Shown in pieces: positions 27,286 to 34,998 of a stretch of DNA of 64,000 nt. Position 1 is the first letter of the stretch. Each line of letters starts with the position of its first letter. Origin of the DNA: Gordonia mangrovi (lineage in GTDB: Bacteria; Actinomycetota; Actinomycetes; Mycobacteriales; Mycobacteriaceae); the NCBI RefSeq assembly GCF_024734075.1, contig NZ_CP102850.1, positions 1,302,001 to 1,366,000 on the forward strand, written 5' to 3'. Both the position numbers and the translations under genes were made by a program. The notes beneath the pieces were generated by a model. It was given only the letters and a program-made list of their open reading frames with translations. It ran no database searches and was not told the origin of the DNA.

Positions 27286-27930
27286 TCAGCCACGCACCAC
27301 GCCGACCGTCTCGACTCCGTCGAGCTGACCGAGCACGCCGCGGACCTGCGCACGGCCCTCGCCGAGTTCGTAGGTCAACCCGACGATCGCGAGGCGACCG
27401 TCCTCGACCCGCTCGGCGATGATCCGGCTGCGCTCCATCAGCTGTTTGCCGGTCTCGAGCACATGGCGCGCCTCGAACTCATCGACCCGGGTCAGGCCTT
27501 CGCTACGCCCGGCGAGGATGCTGGGGCTCACCTTCTCGACGACGTCGCGGATGTATCCGCCGGGGATCTCGAGATTGTCGAGCGCGTTGAGTGTCGCCTT
27601 GACCGCGCCGCAGCTGTCGTGGCCGAGCACGGCGATCAGCGGCACCTCCAGGACGGCGGCGGCGAACTCCAGCGAGCCGATGACGGCCGAGTCGAGGACC
27701 TGGCCCGCGGTGCGGACCACGAACATGTCGCCGAGCCCCTGATCGAAGATGATCTCCGCGGACAGCCGCGAGTCCGAGCATCCGAACAAGACGACGTGCG
27801 GGTCCTGCCCCGACGTGAGGCGGGCACGGTCCTGGATACCCTGTTTGGGATGTTGAGACTCTCCGGCGACGAACCGATCGTTCCCCTCTTGCAGGATCTT
27901 CCAGGCTTCGGTGGGCGTCAGTTGGCTCAT
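27286..27930 (-). CDS. canB: Beta-carbonic anhydrase
   Basis: 214 residues. Zinc and catalytic residues are C51, D53, R55 (CSDSR), H104 and C107 (GHDSCGA), the same positions as in Rv3588c. It interconverts CO2 and bicarbonate in the cytoplasm. ATG at 27930 is preferred over the longer frame, which runs into mutY. The start sits head-to-head with mutY with only about 10 bp between, so promoters must lie inside the neighbouring gene or the transcripts are leaderless. Confidence 0.95.
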   Translation of the reverse strand: MSQLTPTEAWKILQEGNDRFVAGESQHPKQGIQDRARLTSGQDPHVVLFGCSDSRLSAEIIFDQGLGDMFVVRTAGQVLDSAVIGSLEFAAAVLEVPLIAVLGHDSCGAVKATLNALDNLEIPGGYIRDVVEKVSPSILAGRSEGLTRVDEFEARHVLETGKQLMERSRIIAERVEDGRLAIVGLTYELGEGRAQVRGVLGQLDGVETVGVVRG

Positions 27931-27940
27931 GTCGAATAGT

Positions 27941-28825
27941 GTGCCACCGCCCACGCTGCTGGGCTGGTTCGACCTCCACGAGCGTGACCTGCCGTGGCGG
28001 GAGCCGGGATTGTCGGGATGGCAGATCCTGATCAGCGAGATCATGTTGCAGCAGACTCCCGTCTCACGGGTCGTCGGACCGTGGCGGGAATGGGTGCAGC
28101 GCTGGCCCGTCCCGTCGGCGATGGCTGCCGCGTCCCCGGGCGAGGTGCTCCGCGCCTGGGGCAAGCTCGGCTATCCGCGTCGCGCCCTGCGACTGCACGA
28201 GTGCGCCACCGTGCTGGCCCGCGATCACGACGACCGGGTCCCCGACGACGTACACGTGATGCTGCAGTTGCCCGGTATCGGCGACTACACGGCTCGCGCG
28301 ATCGCCTGTTTCGCCTACGGGCAGCCGGTTCCGGTGGTGGACACCAACGTCCGGCGGGTCATCGCGCGCGCGGTGCACGGGCGGGAGCAGCCGGGCAACC
28401 CGGCGCGGGCCGATCTGGCCGACGCCGACGCGCTACTCCCGCGCGCGGCCGACGGCTCCCCGAGCGATTCGGCGCCCCGGTTCTCCGCCGCGTTGATGGA
28501 GCTCGGCGCACTGGTGTGCACGGCGCGCAAACCCCGGTGCGACGACTGCCCGCTCACCGACTGCACCTGGGTCCGACTCGGACGGCCCGCCCACACCGGC
28601 CCGCCGCGCAAGGTGCAGAAGTTCACCGGCACCGATCGCCAGGTGCGTGGATTGCTGCTCGACGTCCTGCGGGGCACCACCCATCCGGTCGAACGCCCGC
28701 GACTCGACCAGGTGTGGACGTCGGACACCGCGCAGCGCGACCGCGCGCTCGACTCCCTGCTCGTCGACGGACTCGTCGAGCTCACCGACGACGGGCGGTA
28801 TTGTCTTGCGGGAGAGTCCCCTTAG
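27941..28825 (+). CDS. mutY: A/G-specific adenine glycosylase
   Basis: About 294 residues. The endonuclease-III fold has SEIMLQQTPVSRV, the helix-hairpin-helix LPGIGDYTARAIACFA and the catalytic Asp in VVDTNVRR. A 4Fe-4S site follows: CTARKPRCDDCPLTDC. It removes adenine opposite 8-oxoguanine. The cluster spacing is C-x6-C-x2-C-x4-C rather than the usual x5 at the end. The start is unclear: GTG 27941 (VPPPTLLG) avoids overlap with canB; ATG 27929 and GTG 27911 are alternatives. No NUDIX-like recognition domain as long as in E. coli MutY follows. Confidence 0.93.
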   Translation: MPPPTLLGWFDLHERDLPWREPGLSGWQILISEIMLQQTPVSRVVGPWREWVQRWPVPSAMAAASPGEVLRAWGKLGYPRRALRLHECATVLARDHDDRVPDDVHVMLQLPGIGDYTARAIACFAYGQPVPVVDTNVRRVIARAVHGREQPGNPARADLADADALLPRAADGSPSDSAPRFSAALMELGALVCTARKPRCDDCPLTDCTWVRLGRPAHTGPPRKVQKFTGTDRQVRGLLLDVLRGTTHPVERPRLDQVWTSDTAQRDRALDSLLVDGLVELTDDGRYCLAGESP

Positions 28826-28831
28826 CTGCCC

Positions 28832-29686
28832 TCAACTCGGGAGCCCCGACAGGAACGCCTCCACCGCACCCCGGTAGACGTCTGGCGCATCGTCGTGCAC
28901 GAGATGTCCGGCACCGGGCACGCACAGATGGTCGGCCCGCTGCTGGAGCGAACACATGGTGCGCATCTGCCCGGGCGGGGTGACCGAGTTGCCGGCCTCG
29001 ATGAGCAGGGCGGGCACATCCACCGACCGCCACTGCGACCAGAAATCGCGACGACCCCATTCGTCGGCGATCTCGGTCCACATCTGCAGGCTGCCGTGGA
29101 GCCGTCCGTCGTCGAAGGCCTCGAAGAAGTACCGCCCGGCGACCTCACCGAACATCTGCTGGGCGTCCTCGACGGACTCGAAGCGCTCGGGCCAGGACTC
29201 GAACCACGGTGTCCAGGCCTGGGTGGTGTGCCCGCGAAAGTCGGGCGCCATATCCTCGATGACCAACGCCGACACCATCTCCGGGTAGGCCGCCGCGGTA
29301 CACCAGGCATGCAGCCCGCCCATGGAATGGCCGACGAGCACGGCCGGGCCCTGATCGATCCAGACGAGGATCTCGGCGAGGTCGGCCACGAAGCGCTCGG
29401 TGGACAGCTCGGCTGGGTCATCGGGCGACGAGACGTCGGCGCCGGTGTGGAAGGCCGCGTCGAAGGTGAAGACCCGGCCGTGCCGGCGCAACCACGGGAT
29501 CTGGCGCCGCCAGGTCCGTCCGCGACCCATCAGCCCGTGCAACAGCACGATCGGACCCACGCCACGAACAGTGTGACCGTCGACGTCGACCGGCCCGCCG
29601 TGATCGCGCAGCCCGATCTCCCGGGCCACCGCCGCACAGTCCTCGGTCGACCTGCTCATCGTTTCCGCCACGTACTCGGTCGTCAC
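28832..29686 (-). CDS. Alpha/beta-fold hydrolase, Rv3591c-like
   Basis: 284 residues. The oxyanion region is VLLHGLMGRGRTW, the nucleophile elbow GHSMGG, the acid probably lies in LLIEAGNSVTPPG, and the His is in VPGAGHLVHDD. GTG at 29686. It converges on mutY (6 bp apart), and the position between mutY and mhuD matches the hydrolase Rv3591c of M. tuberculosis. The substrate is unknown. Confidence 0.86.
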   Translation of the reverse strand: MTTEYVAETMSRSTEDCAAVAREIGLRDHGGPVDVDGHTVRGVGPIVLLHGLMGRGRTWRRQIPWLRRHGRVFTFDAAFHTGADVSSPDDPAELSTERFVADLAEILVWIDQGPAVLVGHSMGGLHAWCTAAAYPEMVSALVIEDMAPDFRGHTTQAWTPWFESWPERFESVEDAQQMFGEVAGRYFFEAFDDGRLHGSLQMWTEIADEWGRRDFWSQWRSVDVPALLIEAGNSVTPPGQMRTMCSLQQRADHLCVPGAGHLVHDDAPDVYRGAVEAFLSGLPS

Positions 29687-29712
29687 GGACTCCAGGGTAT
29701 GGCAGCGCCGAC

Positions 29713-30096
29713 CTACCTGGCCGCAGCGACCTCGGTCTGCATCTGCACCCGGTCCGGGTAGAACGCGACATGACCGGCGATGGTCGAGACAGCATCATAG
29801 GGGTCGCGGTACACCCAGACCGCGTCCTCCGACACACCGCCGTCGACGACGAGGTCGAAGTAGTTCGCCTCGCCCTTGAACGGACAGTACGTGGTCGACG
29901 CACTGTCGCGCAGCATCGACGAATTCACATCCGCCAGTGGGAGGTAGACCACCGGCGGGTATTTCGCTTCCCGAAGGATCTGCGCGGACTCGCTGTCGGC
30001 CACCACCACGTCACCCGCGCGCACCACGACCCGTCCGCCCGCGGGCTCCACCGTGATGGGGTGTTCCGGCCCCGGCGTCAATCGCTCCCGTGCCAT
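29713..30096 (-). CDS. DUF427 domain protein
   Basis: 127 residues with the DUF427 pattern: RVVVRAGDVVVADS, YPPVVYLPLADV, TTYCPFKGEANYFDL and WVYRDPYDAVSTIAGHVAFYPDRV. It is a small beta-barrel-like protein of unknown biochemical role. ATG at 30096 gives the usual length; the longer frame upstream overlaps mhuD. It is divergent from mhuD across 64 bp. Confidence 0.85.
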   Translation of the reverse strand: MARERLTPGPEHPITVEPAGGRVVVRAGDVVVADSESAQILREAKYPPVVYLPLADVNSSMLRDSASTTYCPFKGEANYFDLVVDGGVSEDAVWVYRDPYDAVSTIAGHVAFYPDRVQMQTEVAAAR

Positions 30097-30160
30097 CTCG
30101 AACCTCGCCTCCGATACGAACTGCCGGTCTCGGCCTCCAGCATGCCAGTAGGGTGAGGCC

Positions 30161-30469
30161 ATGTCTGTTGTGAAGATCAACGCCATCTCTGTCCCCGACG
30201 GTGCCGGACCCGAGCTCGAGAAGCGATTCGCCCATCGGGCCCATTCGGTCGACGGTTCCCAGGGCTTCCTGGGATTCCAATTGCTGCGCCCGGTCAAGGG
30301 CGACGACCGCTACTTCGTGGTCACGCACTGGGAGACCGAGGAGGACTTCCAGGCGTGGGTGTCGGGCCCCGCGCGCGAGGCACATTCCGGAGAGCGGGCC
30401 AAACCGGTCGCCAGCGGCTCCGACCTACTCGAGTTCGAGGTCGTACTCGACGCCAAACCGTCGACCTGA
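30161..30469 (+). CDS. mhuD: Heme-degrading monooxygenase MhuD
   Basis: 102 residues, very close to mycobacterial MhuD: VVKINAISVPDGAGPELEKR, GFLGFQLLRPVKG, YFVVTHWETEEDFQAW. Key heme residues are kept: N7, R26, W66 and H75 (axial ligand). It breaks heme to mycobilins and frees iron without releasing CO. Single ABM fold; a dimer is expected. Position next to mutY and the hydrolase matches Rv3592. Confidence 0.95.
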   Translation: MSVVKINAISVPDGAGPELEKRFAHRAHSVDGSQGFLGFQLLRPVKGDDRYFVVTHWETEEDFQAWVSGPAREAHSGERAKPVASGSDLLEFEVVLDAKPST

Positions 30470-30514
30470 CTGTGTCGGTGAGCGCTTCGTCGCAGCGCCG
30501 ATGATGGCCGACCT

Positions 30515-31168
30515 GTGACGCCGGAGCCCGGCCCGCCGGTGACGCCGATGTTTCCGTTGGGCACGGCGCTGCTCCCCGGTGAACCGTTGCCGCTGAGGAT
30601 CTTCGAGCCTCGCTATCGGCAGATGCTGACGGACTGCCTCGGCCGCGCCGAGAAGGCCGAGGGGTCCGGATTCTTCGGTGTGGTGCTCATCGCCCGCGGC
30701 CACGAGGTGGGCGGCGGCGATGTCCGCCACGACGTCGGCACGTACGCACGCATCGACAACGTGTTGCGCCAGGCCGACGGTCAGGCCTCCCTGACCTGCA
30801 CCGGAGCCGGGCGGTTCCGGGTGACCGAATGGTTGCCCGACGACCCGTATCCGCGGGCGATCACCGAGCCGTTGCCCGATATCGCCATCGCCACCGCCGA
30901 CCACCCGCGCATTCTCGACCTGCGTGACCGGCTGACCGCATTCGTCAACGAGGTCGCCGAGACCCGTCCGGAGGCTGCCCCGGCAGGTCTTCCGGAGTTC
31001 GAGGTGGACGACGTCGTCGAACACGGTCTGTTCGCCTGGACGCTGCGGTTGCCGATCGGCCCGGCCGACCGGCAGCTCCTCCTCGAGCGTGACACGGTCG
31101 CCGCGCAGGTCGACGTGCTCGATGACGTCGTCGAGGGGTTGACCGCAATGATCCGCTTCGGTCGCTGA
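30515..31168 (+). CDS. LON substrate-binding-domain protein
   Basis: 217 residues, only the N-terminal (LAN) domain of Lon without ATPase or protease: MFPLGTALLPGEPLPLRIFEPRYRQM, FGVVLIARGHEVGGGD and GAGRFRV. Such stand-alone proteins are widespread in Actinobacteria, with no settled function. GTG start at 30515, 45 bp after mhuD, so co-transcription is possible. Confidence 0.87.
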   Translation: MTPEPGPPVTPMFPLGTALLPGEPLPLRIFEPRYRQMLTDCLGRAEKAEGSGFFGVVLIARGHEVGGGDVRHDVGTYARIDNVLRQADGQASLTCTGAGRFRVTEWLPDDPYPRAITEPLPDIAIATADHPRILDLRDRLTAFVNEVAETRPEAAPAGLPEFEVDDVVEHGLFAWTLRLPIGPADRQLLLERDTVAAQVDVLDDVVEGLTAMIRFGR

Positions 31169-31201
31169 TCGGCGGGCCGCGACCGCCCCTGGCCACAAAG
31201 T

Positions 31202-31215
31202 TAGAACGTGTTCTA
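31202..31215. promoter_or_regulatory. KstR-type operator upstream of aldehyde dehydrogenase
   Basis: TAGAACGTGTTCTA fits the KstR consensus TnnAACnnGTTnnA exactly, 44 bp before the aldehyde dehydrogenase ATG. KstR is the TetR-type repressor of cholesterol catabolism; 3-oxo-cholestenoyl-CoA esters relieve it. Confidence 0.88.
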
Positions 31216-31219
31216 GTAT

Positions 31220-31243
31220 CGGGTGTGGAGTAGTTCACACCCG
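31220..31243. promoter_or_regulatory. 8-bp inverted repeat between KstR box and aldehyde dehydrogenase
   Basis: CGGGTGTG (31220-31227) and CACACCCG (31236-31243) are perfect complements with an 8-base gap, 16 bp before the start and just ahead of AGGAG. It is either a second operator or a 5' leader hairpin. Confidence 0.5.
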
Positions 31244-31259
31244 ATCCAGGAGCACATCT

Positions 31260-32762
31260 ATGACCGAGACCGTCGAGTCCCGACCGCCGTCCGCCCTCGT
31301 CGGCGCCGGCGACCAGCCGCAGCTGTTCCTCGGTGGACAGTGGGTCGATCCGCATTCGGCCGAGACGCTCGAGGTGTTCTCGCCGGCCACCGGGGAACGG
31401 GTGGGCTCGGTTCCGCTCGCCGACGAGACCGACGTCGACACCGCCGTCACCCGCGCCCGCGCGGCCTTCGACTCGGGCATCTGGAGCGCCACGCCGCCGG
31501 CCGAACGGGCCGCCGTGCTCAACCGCGCCGCCGATCTGATCAACGAACGCAGTGCCGATATCACCAATCTGGTATCGGCCGAGATGGGCGCGACGCCCAC
31601 CGATGTCGCGACACTGCAGCAGTTGCCGGCGACCGGTGTCCTGCAGGGTTACGCCGCGGCTGCCACCGAGTTCCCTTGGGAAGAAAAGCGCATCGGACTG
31701 TTCGGCGAGACCCTGGTGACCCGGGAGGCAGTCGGGGTGGTCGGCGCGATCATCGCCTGGAATGTGCCGCTGTTCCTGCTGTGCAACAAGTTCGGGCCGG
31801 CGCTGGCCGCCGGATGTTCGATCGTCCTCAAGCCGGCACCGGAGACTCCGCTCAACGCGAATCTGTTGGCGCAGATCTTCGTCGAGGCCGGGGTGCCCGA
31901 AGGCGTGATCTCGGTGGTGCCCGGCGGCCCGGAAACCGGAAAGGCGCTTGTCGAGCATCCCGACGTCGACAAGATCACCTTCACCGGGTCGACCGCGGCC
32001 GGTCGCGCGATCGCGGCACGGTGCGGCGAGAACCTGAAACGCTGTTCGCTGGAACTCGGTGGCAAGTCCGCGGCCATCGTCCTCGACGACATCGATCTCG
32101 AGTCGAACATCCACATGCTGGTGTTCTCGGCCGGCCTGATCAACGCCGGGCAGGCGTGCGTGGCGCAGACCCGTGTGCTGGTCCCGCGTTCACGGCACGA
32201 CGAGATCGTCGCGGCGATGGTGGAGACCGCGAAGTCGTTCACGCCCGGTCTGCCCACGGCCGAGGGCACCATGCTGGGTCCGATCATCACGGCCAAACAG
32301 CGCGACAAGGTGGAAGGCTATGTCGCCAAGGGCAAAGCGGAAGGCGCGACCGCGGTGCTGGAGGGCACCCGCCCCGACGGCCTCGACAACGGCTTCTACG
32401 TGACGCCGACGATCTTCACCGGTGTCACCAACGACATGACGATCGCGCGCGAGGAGATCTTCGGCCCGGTCATCAGCGTCATCGCCTACGACACCGTCGA
32501 CGAGGCGATCAGAATCGCCAATGACTCCGATTACGGTCTGGCCGGGTCGATCTGGACGGCGGATGTGGCGCGCGGCGTGGAGATCGCCAAGCAGATCCGC
32601 ACCGGCACGCTCGGCATCAACTGGTACGCCATCGATCCCGCATCACCCTTCGGCGGCTACAAGAGCTCCGGCATCGGCCGCGAGAATGGCCGCGAAGGTC
32701 TCGAGTCCTACCTCGAACACAAGTCGATCCTCATGCCGATGGGATACACCTCCGAAGCCTGA
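31260..32762 (+). CDS. NAD(P)-dependent aldehyde dehydrogenase
   Basis: 500 residues, typical length. Cofactor and catalytic motifs are VGAIIAWNVPLFLL, FTGSTAAGRAIA, the catalytic Glu in LELGGKSAAIV, the catalytic Cys in NAGQACVAQTR, and EEIFGPVISV. It oxidises an aldehyde to an acid. ATG at 31260 follows AGGAG. A perfect KstR box upstream places it in the steroid regulon; a side-chain aldehyde on the way to the C26 acid would be a plausible substrate, but this is inference. A terminator follows. Confidence 0.92.
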   Translation: MTETVESRPPSALVGAGDQPQLFLGGQWVDPHSAETLEVFSPATGERVGSVPLADETDVDTAVTRARAAFDSGIWSATPPAERAAVLNRAADLINERSADITNLVSAEMGATPTDVATLQQLPATGVLQGYAAAATEFPWEEKRIGLFGETLVTREAVGVVGAIIAWNVPLFLLCNKFGPALAAGCSIVLKPAPETPLNANLLAQIFVEAGVPEGVISVVPGGPETGKALVEHPDVDKITFTGSTAAGRAIAARCGENLKRCSLELGGKSAAIVLDDIDLESNIHMLVFSAGLINAGQACVAQTRVLVPRSRHDEIVAAMVETAKSFTPGLPTAEGTMLGPIITAKQRDKVEGYVAKGKAEGATAVLEGTRPDGLDNGFYVTPTIFTGVTNDMTIAREEIFGPVISVIAYDTVDEAIRIANDSDYGLAGSIWTADVARGVEIAKQIRTGTLGINWYAIDPASPFGGYKSSGIGRENGREGLESYLEHKSILMPMGYTSEA

Positions 32763-32780
32763 TCTCTCACAGGGGATACC

Positions 32781-32812
32781 GGGGCCCGTCGACCGCCTTG
32801 TCGACGGGCCCC
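32781..32812 (+). terminator. GC-rich hairpin after aldehyde dehydrogenase
   Basis: GGGGCCCGTCGA (32781-32792) pairs perfectly with TCGACGGGCCCC (32801-32812) around an 8-base loop, 18 bp after the stop. Only GATTCTGT follows, so the U-tract is weak; it may also serve the convergent mce4 operon end. Confidence 0.8.
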
Positions 32813-32827
32813 GATTCTGTCCGAAGC

Positions 32828-33508
32828 CTACGACACCGAAACCAGCGCGGCGAGATTCGACATCATCCGCCAGCTCATCAGCGCACTGATCACGCTGGTC
32901 GCCTCCGTCAACGCACGGGAGGCCCGGCTGGGGGTGCAGTAGCGCTCGCGCAGGTGCAGGCGGGTGGCCGGCGACCCCGTCGATCCGTCGATCGGTGACA
33001 GGCAGAACGCCCACGTGGTCTCGATGGCCATGTCGCCCAGGGCATCGCCGCCCTGTGACGTGACGACCAGCGCCCGCCCTGGTTCGACACGGGCCACCCG
33101 CAATGCGACATCGGGATGTAGCCGGAACGGGTCGCCGACGGCGATGTTCTGCCATTCCGGATGAACCCGGGTTGCCCCCACGATCTGACAGCCGGCGAGG
33201 TTCTCCAGCGCCTCCCAGGAGTAGAACCCGGCCTTGTCCTGCCCCAGCTGAGCGATCCACGGCCACACGTCGGCAGGCGCGGCCGGGAGGGTGCACGCGC
33301 GGTCGTTCTGCACCTGCGCTGTCGGCAGCAACTCGTCCCCGGGCAGCGACATCCGGACTTCCTCGACCGACGCACCCAGACGACGATGCGCACCACTGAG
33401 AAACACCGCCGCCACACTCGCCGTCGCCGCGACCACCGGTGCTGCCACTGCCAGAGCGACACCTCGACCTACCAACACCGGATCGATCCTCCCTCGTCCT
33501 GCCACCAC
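32828..33508 (-). CDS. SRPBCC-like protein with N-terminal membrane helix, at the mce4 operon end
   Basis: 226 residues. One helix near 15-40, then a START/SRPBCC-like body: ACTLPAAPADVWPWIAQLGQDKAGFYSWEALENLAGC, IAVGDPFRLHPDVALRVARVEPGRALVV, TWAFCLSP and RLHLRERY. Such folds bind hydrophobic ligands. GTG at 33508 begins 6 bp after mam4B, so it is likely the last gene of the mce4 transcript. M. tuberculosis has no equivalent there that I recall. It may hold a lipid at the membrane (inference). Confidence 0.68.
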   Translation of the reverse strand: MVAGRGRIDPVLVGRGVALAVAAPVVAATASVAAVFLSGAHRRLGASVEEVRMSLPGDELLPTAQVQNDRACTLPAAPADVWPWIAQLGQDKAGFYSWEALENLAGCQIVGATRVHPEWQNIAVGDPFRLHPDVALRVARVEPGRALVVTSQGGDALGDMAIETTWAFCLSPIDGSTGSPATRLHLRERYCTPSRASRALTEATSVISALMSWRMMSNLAALVSVS

Positions 33509-33514
33509 GAACGG

Positions 33515-34111
33515 TCAGCCCGCCGGAGTCGGCGACGCAGGCGCGCTCGGGGCCGGCAGCGGCACCGCACCCGGCGGCGGTGTGTCGGTCTGCTCGATCC
33601 GGCTGCGGAACGAATCATCGGTGATCACATCGATACCCGTGATCATCCAGCGGCCGCCGTGGGAGACCATGTCGAAGGTCAGTCGGCTCGGGTCCACCCG
33701 GACGAGGTCTTTTCCGCCGCGGGTCACCGACTGGTTCATGAAGATCAACACCTGTGAGGTGTCGGCGGTGTTGGTCACCACACCGGCGTCCTGGATCGTC
33801 ACTTCGGAGACCACGAGTTGCTTCTGCACCTCGGACACCAGGTTGTTCTTCGTCACGAGGTCTTCATAGGTCGGTTTGGCCGCACCGGTGAGCACCTGCT
33901 TCGACTGTGCGACATGATCTTCGACGTTGTCCGGCGTGTAACCGAACATCGTCGTCGCGTAGTCCTCGGCCGCCGCCAGCGATGACTCGCGGGCCTGCTC
34001 GGTGAGCCGTAGCTCGTTGTAGCGATATCCGAGAAAGCCTGCGACACAGACGCATGCGATGGTGACCACGATCGCGGCCGACACCAGAAATCGGCGGGTG
34101 GTGAGCTGCAT
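33515..34111 (-). CDS. mam4B: Mce4-associated membrane protein Mam4B
   Basis: 198 residues: one N-terminal membrane helix (RRFLVSAAIVVTIACVCVAGFLGY), then an extracytoplasmic domain (AAEDYATTMFGYTPDNVEDHV, VTIQDAGVVTNTADTSQVLIFMNQSV) and a Pro-rich tail. This is the Mce-associated protein pattern, matching Rv3492c by position. ATG at 34111 overlaps the mam4A stop by one base (TGATG), which fixes the start. Confidence 0.85.
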   Translation of the reverse strand: MQLTTRRFLVSAAIVVTIACVCVAGFLGYRYNELRLTEQARESSLAAAEDYATTMFGYTPDNVEDHVAQSKQVLTGAAKPTYEDLVTKNNLVSEVQKQLVVSEVTIQDAGVVTNTADTSQVLIFMNQSVTRGGKDLVRVDPSRLTFDMVSHGGRWMITGIDVITDDSFRSRIEQTDTPPPGAVPLPAPSAPASPTPAG

Positions 34112-34998
34112 CAGGTCACCCACTCGAAGTTCGTCATCTTCAACTCATCATTGATCCGGGTGATTTGGACCCGCCAGCGGAAGGTCTGCACGATGGTCTG
34201 CTCGTCGGGGTTCTCGGGCTTCATCTGCCATCCATATACCAAGATGACGGTGCCCTCGTCGGGGGTCGCCTGGGTCACGGCGTCGGAGATCACCGTGGAC
34301 TTGGTGTCGAGGTTCTGGTCCCGCACCAGGCTCACCGCCTGCTTCATGGAGTCCTGCATCTGCTGGTGGGCGCGGCCGCTGGTCTTGTCCTCCAACGTCT
34401 TCATCGCGTCGTCGACGTTGTCGGCGTTGAGCGATGTCAGGTTCACCACCATCTGCTGGGCGAAGGTCGAATACTCCTGGCGCAGTTCCTGTTCGTCGGT
34501 GATGCGGCCGATGCCGAGCGCGAATACGACGGCGGCGACGAGGCTCGCGACGAGGATCACCGCGCCCACGGCGCCACCGACGATCCACCCGCGTGAGCGC
34601 CGGGTGCCGCGGTAGCGCACGCCTCCGGTCGAGGTCGGTGCCGTGGGCTGCGGGGCCGTTGGGCGACGCTTGCGGCGTTCCCGATAACCGAGTCGTTGTT
34701 CGACCTCGGTCGGATCGGCCTCGACCTTCCCGGTGGGGCGGTCGGCGGCCTCATCGACGGTGTCCGCGCTCGCCGCCGCTGAGTTGTCGGCACCCTCCGC
34801 GCCGGCATCGCCGCGGTCGGTTGCGCTCGCGGTGTCGGCGCTGTCGGCGCTGTCGGCGGTGTCGTCGGTGTCGTCGGTGTCGTCGGTGTCTCGGGCATCC
34901 GGGCGGCGCGGACGCCGCAACGGTGCCCGGCGTACCGGTCTGGGCTGCCCGGCCGGCGGGGTCAGCCCTCGACGGTCTTCGTTATCAGGCTCTGCCAT
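34111..34998 (-). CDS. mam4A: Mce4-associated membrane protein Mam4A
   Basis: 295 residues. A disordered cytoplasmic lead to about residue 135 includes a strongly acidic, repetitive Asp/Thr/Ser/Ala tract (TDDTDDTDDTADSADSAD) and then a basic patch. One membrane helix follows, and an outer domain (EYSTFAQQMVVNLTSLNADNVDDAMKTLEDKTSG). Matches Rv3493c by position. ATG at 34998 overlaps the mce4F end by 37 bp. Confidence 0.83.
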   Translation of the reverse strand: MAEPDNEDRRGLTPPAGQPRPVRRAPLRRPRRPDARDTDDTDDTDDTADSADSADTASATDRGDAGAEGADNSAAASADTVDEAADRPTGKVEADPTEVEQRLGYRERRKRRPTAPQPTAPTSTGGVRYRGTRRSRGWIVGGAVGAVILVASLVAAVVFALGIGRITDEQELRQEYSTFAQQMVVNLTSLNADNVDDAMKTLEDKTSGRAHQQMQDSMKQAVSLVRDQNLDTKSTVISDAVTQATPDEGTVILVYGWQMKPENPDEQTIVQTFRWRVQITRINDELKMTNFEWVT

